NCBI GenBank assembly: GCA_002375765.1
Contig: DFMV01000010.1
Coordinates: forward strand, 1-64,000
Direction of reading: 5' to 3'
Length of the DNA stretch: 64,000 bases
Origin: Rhizobiales bacterium UBA3584
GTDB lineage: Bacteria > Pseudomonadota > Alphaproteobacteria > Rhizobiales > Devosiaceae
Positions 48,646-58,183 of the stretch are shown here, one piece after another (within the stretch, counting starts at the first letter, position 1; each line of letters opens with the position of its first letter). The position numbers and the translations under genes were made by a program. The notes below the pieces were generated by a model that worked only from the letters and a program-made list of their open reading frames with translations, was not told the origin of the DNA and did not search any database.

Positions 48646-48671
48646 CCGGTTGATGAGACGGACCCAAAATA

Positions 48672-48917
48672 ATGAAAATTCTTGCCGCGACGCTTTGCCT
48701 GCTGGTTCTTGCAGCGTGTTCGTCCACCTCGTCGGGGAGCCCCGAGCTCAGTGTCAGCCAGAAGACCAAGGTCGAGTGCGTGGCGAGCAATTTCGAGCCC
48801 AATGGGTGCACGACTTCACATGAACTCGGCGTGGCCGCTACGCTGACCACAAATCCGGGCGCTCTGCCGAGCGCCGCCGATTTGCGCGTGCCGGGGGCTG
48901 GAGAATCCGAGTTTTAG
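48672..48917 (+). CDS. Small lipoprotein
   Basis: An 81-residue protein with a lipoprotein signal (LCLLVLAAC, Cys16 lipidated). The short mature part has a Cys pair (VECVASNFEPNGC) that may form a disulphide. Family not recognised. It starts 26 bp after the patatin lipase gene, so the two may be co-transcribed. Confidence 0.7.
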   Translation: MKILAATLCLLVLAACSSTSSGSPELSVSQKTKVECVASNFEPNGCTTSHELGVAATLTTNPGALPSAADLRVPGAGESEF

Positions 48918-48933
48918 CCGTAGCCAGGGTTCG

Positions 48934-49839
48934 TCAGGAGACCCTTCCGTGCCGGGCGAGGAAATCGAGCAGCGCCCTGACGCGTGACGGTAGTGGGCCG
49001 CCCTGCCCGACATAAACGGCGTGGAAGGTTTCCTTGTCGCCGGTCTGGAGGTGGTCGAGCACCGGCACAAGGCGTCCCGCCGCGATGTCATCGCGAACGG
49101 TAAAGCCAGCCAACCGGGCCAGACCCACGCCCGACAATGCCAGCTGGCGCACGCCCTCGCCGTCACTCGCCTGCACCCGGCCGCTGACCGGGACGATGGT
49201 GGTTTTTCCCTGTTCCCGAAGCGTCCAGCCATCGACCGAGCGGGCATAACCGAAGCCAAGGCGATCATGGTTTTCGAGATCGGCGATGCTAAGCGGTTCT
49301 CCGCGGCGCTCGAGATAGGCTGGCGCCGCAACGATCACCAACGGCGTTTCGCCGAGCTTGCGGGCAACAAGGCTTGAACTCTTTAGCGGTCCTGCGCGGA
49401 TTGCCACGTCCATGCGCTCGGCCAGCAGATCGACCACGGCGTCGGTTTGCACGATGTCGAGCGTGATACCCGGGTGGCTTGCCAGAAATTCGGGGAGCAA
49501 TGGTGCCAGGATATGAGTGGCATAGGACGCGCTGGTGTTGATACGCACGCGGCCTACAGCCGCCTCGCCCATGCCCGCTGCCCGTTCAGCGTCTTCCAAA
49601 TCGGCCAGCACGCGCGTTGCCCGTTCATAGAAGGCGCAGCCCTCGGGAGTGAGTTGGAGCTGGCGCGTCGAGCGATTGAGCAGTCTGGCACCGAGGCGCG
49701 CTTCGAGCCGGGCGATCAGCTTGCTGACTGCCGATGGCGTCATGCGCGCGGCGCGGGCGGCCGGAGAAAAGCCGCCCAGTTCGACCACTCGCACGAACAT
49801 CTCCATCTCGCCTGATCGATTCACGTCAATGCGGGCCAT
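48934..49839 (-). CDS. LysR family transcriptional regulator
   Basis: A 301-residue LysR-type regulator: N-terminal winged HTH (VELGGFSPAARAARMTPSAV, then SKLIARLEARLGARLLNRST) and a periplasmic-binding-protein-like effector domain (about 92-295). It resembles the CrgA/DmlR subgroup. It is divergent from an MFS-aldo/keto reductase gene pair across 102 bp, the classical layout for a LysR protein controlling its neighbours. Confidence 0.93.
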   Translation of the reverse strand: MARIDVNRSGEMEMFVRVVELGGFSPAARAARMTPSAVSKLIARLEARLGARLLNRSTRQLQLTPEGCAFYERATRVLADLEDAERAAGMGEAAVGRVRINTSASYATHILAPLLPEFLASHPGITLDIVQTDAVVDLLAERMDVAIRAGPLKSSSLVARKLGETPLVIVAAPAYLERRGEPLSIADLENHDRLGFGYARSVDGWTLREQGKTTIVPVSGRVQASDGEGVRQLALSGVGLARLAGFTVRDDIAAGRLVPVLDHLQTGDKETFHAVYVGQGGPLPSRVRALLDFLARHGRVS

Positions 49840-49881
49840 GATGATTTGAACTCACAAGTGCTGTTCCAATGCGCATTCTAT

Positions 49882-49897
49882 TTCATCGCATACTGAA
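49882..49897. promoter_or_regulatory. Possible LysR-type half-site pair
   Basis: TTCA-N8-TGAA in the gap between the LysR and MFS genes, the kind of imperfect dyad LysR regulators use. Short and unproven. Confidence 0.3.
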
Positions 49898-49941
49898 GGT
49901 CTATCTTTCGGAAATCAGTTTCGAACGAATAGAGATTTCAC

Positions 49942-51123
49942 ATGCCTTTGGCACTTTATGCCCTGACCGTCGGCGCTTTCGGCGTGGGCGTTACCGAATT
50001 TGTCATCATGGGCCTGCTTTTGGAGGTCAGCCGTGAATTGAACGTCACCATCGCGGCCGCGGGACTTCTGATCTCGGGCTATGCGCTTGGGGTTACCGTC
50101 GGCGCCCCGGTTCTGACCGTGCTCACGGCACGCTGGCCCCGCAAGCGCGTGCTGATCGGGCTGATGGTGATTTTCGTTGTCGGCAATGCCGCGTGCGCGC
50201 TCGCCCCCACCTATGGTTGGCTGATGGCGGCGCGGGTGCTGACGGCGCTGACCCACGGTACGTTCTTCGGGGTCGGCGCGGTGGTAGCCACAGGGCTTGT
50301 TTCCGAGGACAAGCGCGCGTCGGCCATTGCCATCATGTTCACTGGTCTAACGGTGGCGACAGTGCTGGGCGTGCCTTTCGGCACCTGGCTTGGCCAGCAC
50401 TTTGGCTGGCGGGCAACCTTCTGGGCCGTCACGGGAGTCGGGCTTGTTGCTATCGTCGTCATGGCCTGGCTGGTGCCGGAAGACCGGACGCGGCCGCAAG
50501 CATCGGACTGGCGTGCAGATCTGCGCGCCATAGGCCGCCGCCCCGTGCTGCTTGGTCTTTTGACGACTGTGTTCGGGTATGCGGGCGTTTTTGCCGTCTT
50601 TACCTATATCGCGCCCTTGCTGACCGAGATTGGCGGGTTCGACGACGGTGCCGTCTCCCCGATCCTGCTGGTGTTCGGAGGTGGTCTGTTCGCGGGAAAT
50701 TTGCTGGGCGGCAGGCTGGCCGACCGTGGCCTTGTTCCCTCCATATTGGGAACGCTGGCGGCGCTCACTCTCGTCCTGGGTCTGATGACCTTCACATTGG
50801 GCAATCAAGTCACCGCCGTGGTTTTTACCGGCTTTCTTGGTGCGACGGGCTTTGCCACGGTCGCACCCCTGCAGATGTGGGTGCTGTCAAAAGCCGAAGG
50901 GGCCGGACAGAGCCTCGCATCGAGCTTCAACATCGGTGCCTTCAATCTCGGCAATGCTGTTGGTGCGTGGACTGGTGGCGTGGTTATCGATCACGGACCG
51001 GGGCTCGCCCTCGTGCCGGTCGTCGCCGCACTGTTTCCGCTTCTCGCCATAGCGATCGCGCTGATCGCCGTTCGTCCAGGCAGGCGGCCTTTGTCGACGC
51101 CCGCCTGCAACCCCATTCACTAA
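49942..51123 (+). CDS. MFS transporter (AraJ/NepI-like sugar or drug efflux)
   Basis: A 393-residue, 12-helix transporter of the DHA1 family. The start LYALTVGAFGVGVTEFVIMG is characteristic of the AraJ/CmlA/NepI/YdhP subgroup, with LTARWPRKRVLIGLM as motif A. Export of sugars, nucleosides or drugs such as chloramphenicol is known for relatives; the substrate here is unknown. It is followed 11 bases later by an aldo/keto reductase, both probably under the divergent LysR protein. Confidence 0.9.
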   Translation: MPLALYALTVGAFGVGVTEFVIMGLLLEVSRELNVTIAAAGLLISGYALGVTVGAPVLTVLTARWPRKRVLIGLMVIFVVGNAACALAPTYGWLMAARVLTALTHGTFFGVGAVVATGLVSEDKRASAIAIMFTGLTVATVLGVPFGTWLGQHFGWRATFWAVTGVGLVAIVVMAWLVPEDRTRPQASDWRADLRAIGRRPVLLGLLTTVFGYAGVFAVFTYIAPLLTEIGGFDDGAVSPILLVFGGGLFAGNLLGGRLADRGLVPSILGTLAALTLVLGLMTFTLGNQVTAVVFTGFLGATGFATVAPLQMWVLSKAEGAGQSLASSFNIGAFNLGNAVGAWTGGVVIDHGPGLALVPVVAALFPLLAIAIALIAVRPGRRPLSTPACNPIH

Positions 51124-51134
51124 GGAGTACTTCC

Positions 51135-52169
51135 ATGGACTACAGACCGCTTGGCAAATCAGGCCTCAAGGTACCGGCTCTCAGCTTTGGTGCCGGCACG
51201 TTCGGTGGAACCGGCCCGCTTTTCGGCAATTGGGGCACTTCAGACGCCACTGAGGCACGGCGACTCGTCGACATTTGCCTCGAGGCCGGTGTCAATCTGT
51301 TCGACACCGCCGATGTCTATTCAGACGGAGCCTCCGAGGAGGTGCTCGGCGAGGCTATCAGAGGCAAGCGCGACTCGGTACTGATCTCGACCAAGGCCAG
51401 CCTTCCGATGGGCGACGGCCCGAATGATGGCGGTTCGTCCCGTTTCCGGCTGATCGGGGCGGTCGAGGATGCGCTGCGCCGTCTTCAGACAGACTATATC
51501 GACGTCTTTCAGCTCCATGCGTTCGACGCGGGTACACCAATCGAGGAGGTGCTTTCAACGCTCGATATGCTGGTTCGGGCCGGTAAGGTCCGCTATGTCG
51601 GTGTCTCCAATTTCTCGGGCTGGCAGGTGATGAAGTCACTGGCCGTGGCCGACCGCCACGGTTGGCCGCGCTACGTCGCCAATCAGGTCTATTATTCGCT
51701 GGTCGGGCGCGACTATGAATGGGAATTGATGCCACTGGGCGAGGATCAGGGCCTTGGGGCGCTGGTCTGGAGCCCGCTGGGCTGGGGCCGGCTGACAGGG
51801 AAGATCCGGCGCGGGACGCCTTTGCCGGAAAGCAGCCGGCTGCATGAGACCGAAAGCTTTGGCCCGCCAGTGGATCAGGAGCTTCTCTATCGCGTGGTCG
51901 ATACACTCGATGGGATAGCCGAGGAAACGGGCAAGACGGTTGCGCAGGTCGCGCTCAACTGGCTCCTGCAGCGCCCGACGGTGTCTTCAGTGATCATTGG
52001 CGCGCGCAATGAAGAGCAATTGCGCCAGAACCTGGGCTCTGTGGGCTGGAATCTGACGGTTGAACAGATTGCCAAGCTCGATGAGGCGAGCACGGTCAAC
52101 GCGCCCTACCCCTATTTTCCCTATCGTCGACAGGACGGCTTTAAGCGTCTCAGTCCGCCGATGGTGTGA
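51135..52169 (+). CDS. Aldo/keto reductase
   Basis: A 344-residue NADPH-dependent aldo/keto reductase of the YajO/AKR-11-13 type. The tetrad is visible: Asp and Tyr in NLFDTADVYSDG, Lys in LISTKA, His in DVFQLHAFD. The C-terminal NADPH motif is VIIGARNEEQLRQN. It reduces carbonyl compounds; the substrate is unknown. AAGGAG precedes ATG 51135. A long frame upstream (from 50193) only reads through the MFS gene in another frame. Confidence 0.93.
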   Translation: MDYRPLGKSGLKVPALSFGAGTFGGTGPLFGNWGTSDATEARRLVDICLEAGVNLFDTADVYSDGASEEVLGEAIRGKRDSVLISTKASLPMGDGPNDGGSSRFRLIGAVEDALRRLQTDYIDVFQLHAFDAGTPIEEVLSTLDMLVRAGKVRYVGVSNFSGWQVMKSLAVADRHGWPRYVANQVYYSLVGRDYEWELMPLGEDQGLGALVWSPLGWGRLTGKIRRGTPLPESSRLHETESFGPPVDQELLYRVVDTLDGIAEETGKTVAQVALNWLLQRPTVSSVIIGARNEEQLRQNLGSVGWNLTVEQIAKLDEASTVNAPYPYFPYRRQDGFKRLSPPMV

Positions 52170-52191
52170 GGTGACACCGGCTGTATCTGTC

Positions 52192-52878
52192 TCAGTAGAG
52201 CGTAAAGATCACAACCGAGGCAATCACGTTCCAGCCGACATGCGCGGCGATCGGGGCGGCGAGGCGCCCCTTTCGCCACCAGTAGAGAAGGCTCAACAGG
52301 AGGCCGCCGTAAAATCCCGTGTCAATGATGCCCGCCCAGCCCTGGTAGCCGTGGCTGAGGGCGAACAGCACGACAACAACGACCGTAGCAAGGATACATG
52401 CCGCTTTCCCGCCACCAAAAACCGAGGCTACACCACCCAGCAGCAGTCCGCGGAACAGCAGCTCTTCACTTGTCGAGCCCAGCAAGGCCAGGATCAGCAT
52501 GCCGACCAGGCCCGTAGGCGCTTCCCCCATCTGCGCCGCATTGGCGATGATGTCGGTTCGCTCGGCCCCGCCTGTGGCCGGAATGATCACCAAAAACTGC
52601 AAGATGGCAAAGAGGACGGCAATTGTCAGACCGGCGATTACGTCTGGTCCGATGCGATGAATTGTCCAGCCAACATCGGCGGGACGCAATCGGGCGAAGC
52701 GAAGCGCCAAAACAATGGCGCCACCACCCAGCACAAACTCCGCCGCTCCGAGAAAGGCAAAACGGGCGCCAGTCGATAGTTCCAAGATATTGACGAGGAC
52801 ATAATCGGACGCGATCACTATCGCGTACCAGGCGACAAGCCCAAACAAAAGCGCGGCGATCTGGCGGACAATCAACAT
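52192..52878 (-). CDS. CPBP family intramembrane metalloprotease
   Basis: A 228-residue membrane protein with the CPBP/Abi catalytic motifs: EELLFRG (Glu138, Glu139 and Arg143), FALSHG (His176) and HVGWN (His213, Asn217). The family includes eukaryotic Rce1 CAAX proteases and bacterial proteins for bacteriocin immunity. The target here is unknown. ATG 52878 avoids an unlikely leader; the frame is open to 52917. It is downstream of tRNA-Ser on the same strand. Confidence 0.88.
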   Translation of the reverse strand: MLIVRQIAALLFGLVAWYAIVIASDYVLVNILELSTGARFAFLGAAEFVLGGGAIVLALRFARLRPADVGWTIHRIGPDVIAGLTIAVLFAILQFLVIIPATGGAERTDIIANAAQMGEAPTGLVGMLILALLGSTSEELLFRGLLLGGVASVFGGGKAACILATVVVVVLFALSHGYQGWAGIIDTGFYGGLLLSLLYWWRKGRLAAPIAAHVGWNVIASVVIFTLY

Positions 52879-52979
52879 GGCGGCGCTTGTTTGAGCATGG
52901 TGGCCCAAAGTTCGCAACCCTTTCCCCTGTCTGAAGAAATTCTTCTCTGGGGTGGAACTCGAGCGCGCATTTTTCTGCT

Positions 52980-53069
52980 TGGCGGGTGGGGGGAGATTCG
53001 AACTCCCGAGACGCTCTCACGCCCGCCGGTTTTCAAGACCGGTGCAATCAACCACTCTGCCACCCACCC
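52980..53069 (-). tRNA. tRNA-Ser (TGA anticodon)
   Basis: A 90-nt tRNA on the minus strand with CCA encoded. The acceptor is GGGTGGG/CCCACCC, the anticodon loop is CTTGAAA between CCGGT and ACCGG, the variable arm is long as expected for Ser, and the discriminator base is G. Confidence 0.96.
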
Positions 53070-53114
53070 GTTGAGCCGCAAGCCCTAGCAAGGGCTGGTC
53101 GATTGATTTGCGGT

Positions 53115-54038
53115 TTACCGGTTCGGCGCGGGGCTGTCCAGAGGATCGGGCACTGTTATGGGCGGTTTGCGGCGAGGGCGGGAGATCATGTCCTTGGAGG
53201 CAAGAACGGCGCCGCCGGTGATAAGCAGGCAAGCAATAGCGATGGGGGTGGTCAGGGCCCCTATCCCGAACAGGATCAGGAGCAAGGTCGAAAGGAGCGG
53301 TGCGGCATAGCTGGCGGCGCCCAAAACCTGAATATTGCCGTGCTTGACGCCATAGTCCCACACAAAAAACGCTCCGCCCACCGGCATGAGTCCCATGCCG
53401 AGCACGGCCAGCCACTGCATCGCGTCGGCGGGCATCACCGTTTGCTCGAGCGCAAGATGGCACGCCAGAGAAAGCACGGCAGCGGCGGCGCAGTACCAGG
53501 TGACCATACGGGTGGGGACCTGAGCGAAACGGCGCGAGATGAGCGAATAGCCGGCCCAGGTGACCGCCGACAAAATGCTGATGAGATAGCCGAACAGGTA
53601 TTCGACCTCGAAGGCAAAGCGACCGCCGTCGGAAACGATAAGCACGGTTCCCGCCAATCCGAGCAAGGCACCGGTCACATGGTGCCAGCGCAGGCCCTCG
53701 CCCGGCATCAGCGCCGAACCGAGCACGATCAGCAGCGGCCAGAGGTAGTTTATGAGATTGGCCTCAATGACCGGGGCGTTCCGGACGGCGGTAAAATACA
53801 GGAAGTGGAAACCGAACAGCCCCAGTACGCCAACGACCCACGCCATGGGCGGAACTTTGACGGCGGGCGCCTGAGACTTGCCGCGGCGTCCGGTTGCCAC
53901 AAGGCCGACAAGCGTCGCCACGGCGAAGGAGAAGGCACACAAAAGGAACGGCGGGACCTCGCCCGACAGGCTCGAGAACAGCGCCAGGAGCGACCACATA
54001 AGGATCGCCGAAAATCCGATCAGCGTTGCACGAACCAC
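53115..54038 (-). CDS. DMT (EamA) family exporter, YddG-like
   Basis: A 307-residue, ten-helix transporter with two EamA repeats. The N-terminal helix MVRATLIGFSAILMWSLLAL and FLYFTAVRNAPVIEANLINY resemble YddG, an exporter of aromatic amino acids and other metabolites. Substrate specificity is not predictable. It is leftward, between the quinone reductase gene and tRNA-Ser. Confidence 0.88.
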   Translation of the reverse strand: MVRATLIGFSAILMWSLLALFSSLSGEVPPFLLCAFSFAVATLVGLVATGRRGKSQAPAVKVPPMAWVVGVLGLFGFHFLYFTAVRNAPVIEANLINYLWPLLIVLGSALMPGEGLRWHHVTGALLGLAGTVLIVSDGGRFAFEVEYLFGYLISILSAVTWAGYSLISRRFAQVPTRMVTWYCAAAAVLSLACHLALEQTVMPADAMQWLAVLGMGLMPVGGAFFVWDYGVKHGNIQVLGAASYAAPLLSTLLLILFGIGALTTPIAIACLLITGGAVLASKDMISRPRRKPPITVPDPLDSPAPNR

Positions 54039-54107
54039 TGTTTTTTCCTTCGCCCCTGTTGGGTGGACAGAAGCCGTATCACGACCTTTGCACCAGCAAT
54101 AGGGGTT

Positions 54108-55076
54108 TTAGGGCAACAGAATGGTCGAACCGACGGTCTGGCGCCCCTCGAGCGCGCGGTGAGCGTCGGCGGCTTCCGACAGGGCGAAGCGCTGGCCGAT
54201 ATGGGGTTTTACAGCGCCCGATTCGACCGCGGCAAACAGTGCCTTGGCGCCGGCAAGCAGCGCGGGACGCTCGGCGAAGTAGTGAGCACCCGTCGGGCGC
54301 GTGACAAACAGCGAGCCCTTGCGGGCCAGGATCCCCAGATCGGGGACGGATACCGGGCCGGTGGCGTTGCCATAGCTGACCATGAGGCCCATTGGCCGCA
54401 GGCAATCGAGCGATTTTTCGAAGGTGGCCTGCCCTACCCCGTCATAGACCACGTCAACGCCCTTGCCGTTGGTCAATTCGCGAACCCGTAGGGCGAAGTC
54501 TTCCTCGGAATAATTGATGACCTCGTCGCAGCCATTGGCCTTTGCAAGCGCCACCTTATCGGGATTGCCGGCGGTGCCGATGACGCGGGCGCCGATGGAC
54601 TTTGCCCACTGGCAAGCGATGAGGCCCATGCCGCCGGCGGCGGCCTGGAACAGGATGGTTTCGCCCGAGCGCACGGGCCAAGTGAGAAACAACAAATAGT
54701 AGGCCGTAAGGCCCTTTAGCATGATGGCGGCAGCGGTTTCGTAATCGATCGAATCGGGCAGCAGGACGGCCTTTGCCGCCGGCATGATGCGCTCCTGGGC
54801 GTACGAGCCGATGGTGCCCTGATAGGCGATGCGGTCGCCTGGCTTGAAACCTGTAACGCCGGCACCGACCGAAATCACTTCGCCAGCGCCTTCGGAGCCG
54901 GGGATCAAGGGCAGCGGATTGGGGTAGAGACCGGTGCGGTGATAGGTGTCGATGAAATTGACCCCGATGGCGTGATGACGAACGCGAATTTCGCCGGACC
55001 CGGGTTCCCCGATCTCGACATCACGGAAATCGAGGGCCTCGGGGCCACCATACTGGTCAACGACAATGGCTTTCAT
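54108..55076 (-). CDS. Quinone oxidoreductase (zinc-free MDR family)
   Basis: A 322-residue NADPH:quinone reductase of the QOR type. It has VGVNFIDTYHRTGLYPNPLP-type substrate loop, the Rossmann motif AAAGGMGLIACQWAKSIGA and VVYDGVGQATFEKS. It lacks zinc ligands. It performs one-electron reduction of quinones or reduces enones. It starts 8 bases after the TerC stop, so the two are likely co-transcribed. Confidence 0.93.
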   Translation of the reverse strand: MKAIVVDQYGGPEALDFRDVEIGEPGSGEIRVRHHAIGVNFIDTYHRTGLYPNPLPLIPGSEGAGEVISVGAGVTGFKPGDRIAYQGTIGSYAQERIMPAAKAVLLPDSIDYETAAAIMLKGLTAYYLLFLTWPVRSGETILFQAAAGGMGLIACQWAKSIGARVIGTAGNPDKVALAKANGCDEVINYSEEDFALRVRELTNGKGVDVVYDGVGQATFEKSLDCLRPMGLMVSYGNATGPVSVPDLGILARKGSLFVTRPTGAHYFAERPALLAGAKALFAAVESGAVKPHIGQRFALSEAADAHRALEGRQTVGSTILLP

Positions 55077-55084
55077 ATTCCTGC

Positions 55085-56119
55085 CTATTCTCTTCTTCTG
55101 GCCGTGCGCAGCCTTTGGGGGCGGCGCCGGAGGAGGACGGGTTTTTTCCGGCGGGACTTTTGCACAGCGGTATCGTCTTCGCCAAGGGGCGGTTCGTCGC
55201 TGTCTGGGGATTCATCTTCCAATGTCTCTTCGGGTGTTTCCGGCTTCTCCTCGGATATAGGCTCCGTCGCGGCAGGCTCGGGCTCATCAATGGAGACCTC
55301 AGGAACCAGCGTTTCTGGTTCGAGGCTCGGTTCGGTGCGGTCGATAAAGGGCGTGGCAGCTGCCGGCGGGGCGGCGTGCGCCGACGGCTCAAGCTTTTGT
55401 GCCGCCTGCGGACGATGGATGAATTTGGAGAACACCAGAACCGTGACGCCGATGCCCACGGCGATATGGAGATATTCGCGCAGGACAGGCATGCCCAGGC
55501 CTTCGGCGATCAGCACGGTGCCCACGACGAACACAATGCCCAGCGCCACGGCTCTTATCGCCGGGTGGCGGGTGATAAACCCCGCGATGGAGGCAGCCGC
55601 AAGGAACAAGAGGGCGCTAGCCACAATGATGGCGATGACCATAGCCTGGACGTAGGCCGTCATTCCGACGGCGAGGATAATCGAATCGACCGAAAAGATG
55701 ACGCTGAGCGCGACGAGTTGGCCAATGGCCAGGGAGGGGCGTTCTGATAGGCCGGCGTCGGGCTGTTCGTCGGGAGCCAAACCGGGCTCGACCAGTAGAT
55801 GGAGCTCGGTAACGGCCTTGTAGACAAGAAACAGGCCGCCGCCGAAAAGGACGACCTGACCCCAAGTGGGAGACCAGCCGGCCAAGGTGAAGGCGGCCCG
55901 GTCAAGGCCGAGGAGCCAGAGGACAATGGCCAGAAGAGCCAATCGGACGATCGTGGCGAAGGCGGCGCCGAAAAGGGCTGCGCGCCGACGCTGCTCTTCG
56001 GGCAACATAGCGATGCGGTTAGCGGTCAGATTGGCGTTTTCGGTCCCGAGCACCACTTCGATGCCAATCAGGAGGATAAGGCTGGCCCAGAAGGCCGGTT
56101 CGACGACGAAATCCAGCAT
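55085..56119 (-). CDS. TerC family integral membrane protein
   Basis: A 344-residue TerC-family protein. The first helix has SLILLIGIEVVLGTENANLT (Glu/Asn ion-binding motif), and VIFSVDSIILAVGMT holds the second family Asp. Members export manganese or other metals and can aid metalation of exported proteins. The C-terminal tail (about 235-344) is unusual: first acidic and Pro/Glu-rich, then strongly basic (KSRRKKPVLLRRRPQR). GAGGG six bases upstream supports ATG 56119 over 56143. It is divergent from the hydroxylase gene. Confidence 0.88.
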   Translation of the reverse strand: MLDFVVEPAFWASLILLIGIEVVLGTENANLTANRIAMLPEEQRRRAALFGAAFATIVRLALLAIVLWLLGLDRAAFTLAGWSPTWGQVVLFGGGLFLVYKAVTELHLLVEPGLAPDEQPDAGLSERPSLAIGQLVALSVIFSVDSIILAVGMTAYVQAMVIAIIVASALLFLAAASIAGFITRHPAIRAVALGIVFVVGTVLIAEGLGMPVLREYLHIAVGIGVTVLVFSKFIHRPQAAQKLEPSAHAAPPAAATPFIDRTEPSLEPETLVPEVSIDEPEPAATEPISEEKPETPEETLEDESPDSDEPPLGEDDTAVQKSRRKKPVLLRRRPQRLRTARRRE

Positions 56120-56299
56120 TTTTGCCCTCAGCGGTTGGGACATGGACACTCTTGGGGCCCATGGCAAGATCGGCGACCGCCCCGGCGCGCGAAGTGGGCA
56201 CATTTGCGGGCAACAACGGCAATAAAGCGGCAGACCGTTTCTCGCCGCTTGCGAGGGCGGCCATGGCGGCCTACATCTTGAGTAATCATCGAGGTGAGC

Positions 56300-57454
56300 A
56301 TGGCCAATCACACGCAGATCGCCGTCATCGGTGGCGGGCTCGTCGGCAAGGCAACGGCGGTTGCTGCTGCCAATGCCGGGTTTTCGACACTTCACGTGGC
56401 ACCCGAGGCGCCGGTGGATCGGCGGACGTCGGCGCTGATGGGGCCGTCGGTCGACTATATGACGGACGCGGGGCTGATCGGCGATCCTGAAACGCTCGGT
56501 GTCGCCCTCACCCGCATCCGAATCATCGATGCGACCAAACGGCTTTTGCGCGCTCCGGAGACGGTGTTCAGTGCATCGGAATTCGGGTATCGCGCCTTTG
56601 GCTGGAATTTTGCCAATGCGCGGCTTGGCGAGAGTTTTTCGCAGGCGGGGCTCGTCAATAAAAACCTAGCGCTTCGCGCGGCGACGCTCAAATCGGCCAG
56701 GAGGGTCGATGGCAACTGGCATCTCGAACTCGATGATGGCGACACGCTGACGGTGGATCTGCTGGTGGGCGCCGATGGCAAGGGATCGAGCGTGCGCAAG
56801 GCTGCCGGAATTGCTGTAAAGGAGCGCAAATTCGATCAGGCGGCGCTGGTGTGCGATCTGGAGCTGGGTCGGGGGCTCGACGGGGAGTCGGTGGAATTTC
56901 ACTATCCCAACGGGCCGTTCACGCTGGTTCCGGCTGGTGGCAATCGCGCCAATCTGGTGTGGATCGACAGGCTGGACACGCTTGAGGATGCTCGAAGCGA
57001 GCCGGGGCGTTTCGTTTCAACGCTCAACGAAAAATCGCGGCACCTTTTTGGCGCCATCGAGGTGGCCAGTCCCAATTTCGTATTCCCGCTGTCTGTTCTG
57101 TCGGTGGATGTGGCGGGCAAAGATGCCGCGGTGCTGGTAGGAGAATCGGCGCACGCGTTTCCGCCTATCGGCGCGCAGGGGCTCAATCTGGGTCTTCGGG
57201 ATGTCGCCAGTCTCAACGCATGCCTGAAGGCAGCCAATCCTGGATCGTATGGCTGGGCCGATGCCGTTGCACGCAGTTATGGCGTGGCGCGGCGGACCGA
57301 CCTGATGCGAACCGGGGCTTTCGTGGATGGGCTGTTTACGTCCCTGCTCTCACCGCATATTCCCGCGCAGGCCTTGCGGAGCGTCGGGCTTTGGGGGCTC
57401 AAGACATTCCCCATGTTGCGAAAGCACGCAATTTCCTTCGGCATGGGCAAATAA
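56300..57454 (+). CDS. UbiH/COQ6-family FAD-dependent hydroxylase
   Basis: A 384-residue FAD monooxygenase. The N-terminal Rossmann motif is VIGGGLVGKATA, the middle DG motif is GADGKGSSVRKAAG, and GESAHAFPPIGAQGLNLGLRD is the FAD-ribityl-binding segment typical of ubiquinone hydroxylases. A role in ubiquinone ring hydroxylation is likely but not proven, because related enzymes act on other aromatics. The start ATG 56300 follows GAGGTGA. It ends at a terminator shared with the convergent IalB gene. Confidence 0.9.
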   Translation: MANHTQIAVIGGGLVGKATAVAAANAGFSTLHVAPEAPVDRRTSALMGPSVDYMTDAGLIGDPETLGVALTRIRIIDATKRLLRAPETVFSASEFGYRAFGWNFANARLGESFSQAGLVNKNLALRAATLKSARRVDGNWHLELDDGDTLTVDLLVGADGKGSSVRKAAGIAVKERKFDQAALVCDLELGRGLDGESVEFHYPNGPFTLVPAGGNRANLVWIDRLDTLEDARSEPGRFVSTLNEKSRHLFGAIEVASPNFVFPLSVLSVDVAGKDAAVLVGESAHAFPPIGAQGLNLGLRDVASLNACLKAANPGSYGWADAVARSYGVARRTDLMRTGAFVDGLFTSLLSPHIPAQALRSVGLWGLKTFPMLRKHAISFGMGK

Positions 57455-57483
57455 AAAAGGCGGACCGAATGGTCCGCCTTTTC
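57455..57483. terminator. Bidirectional terminator
   Basis: AAAAGGCGGACC-GAAT-GGTCCGCCTTTT immediately after the hydroxylase stop, and 23 bases before the convergent IalB stop. Confidence 0.88.
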
Positions 57484-57505
57484 GATATGGGAGTTCGGCA
57501 GCGCC

Positions 57506-58183
57506 TTATTGGGCGGCCGGCGCCTCTTCGGTGGCAGGGGCAGCCTCGCCCCCTTCCATTTCCTCGCGAAGCTGGTTGGCGCGGTCCTGCAGGACCTGCT
57601 CAAGAACGTTTTCGGTCGAATTGGCCTGGTTGAGCTCTTCGATCGAAATGCCTTCAGGGTTGTCATAAACCGCGGTGAACCCGGCGAGGTTGATATCGAT
57701 GGTGATATCTTCGTTCTGGCGGTTCTTGGCGGTCAGGGTGAGGGTGCTGCCGCGCTTGAGGCTCTGGATGTAGGATTCGTTGATGACCAGCTGAGCCGAA
57801 CAGGCCTGGGGGTCGCACAGCATGTAGGGTACGCGCACGGGCTTGCCGCTGTCGATCTGCCATGTAAGGCCAAAGGGCAGCAGCACGCCGATCGGCACCG
57901 AGGCGACCGCAAGGAGACGGCTTTCCTGGCTGGGATCGTCGCGCAGAAGGAACGAGCCGGTGAATACGCCGGTGTTGCTGACCACCTGGCGCATGATGCA
58001 CGCTTGGCTGCCGTCGTCGAGATCGCTACAGACCTTGAGCCAATTGTTCTCGGCCGGGCCGTCGGATGCTTCGGCCTGGTCGATCATTCCCGCGTCTGCG
58101 GACTGCGCATGGACAGCACCAGCCATTGAAAAGGCCAGTCCCGTGGCAACAGCGCCGGCAAGTATCGCGTTTTTGAGTTTCAT
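57506..58183 (-). CDS. Invasion-associated locus B (IalB) family protein
   Basis: A 225-residue secreted protein with a signal peptide ending near VHA-QSAD. The IalB domain (about 45-170) has WLKVCSDLDDGSQACIMRQV and VPYMLCDPQACSAQL, with conserved cysteines, and a Glu/Ala-rich tail. Bartonella IalB aids entry into erythrocytes, but homologues are common in free-living relatives and the general role is unclear. ATG 58183 is six bases after AGGA; 58189 is an alternative. Confidence 0.9.
   Translation of the reverse strand: MKLKNAILAGAVATGLAFSMAGAVHAQSADAGMIDQAEASDGPAENNWLKVCSDLDDGSQACIMRQVVSNTGVFTGSFLLRDDPSQESRLLAVASVPIGVLLPFGLTWQIDSGKPVRVPYMLCDPQACSAQLVINESYIQSLKRGSTLTLTAKNRQNEDITIDINLAGFTAVYDNPEGISIEELNQANSTENVLEQVLQDRANQLREEMEGGEAAPATEEAPAAQ

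Noticed and set aside
50193..51134. Upstream extension of the aldo/keto reductase frame by about 314 codons
   Set aside because: It overlaps the MFS gene in another frame, and ATG 51135 has a strong ribosome site and matches the family start.
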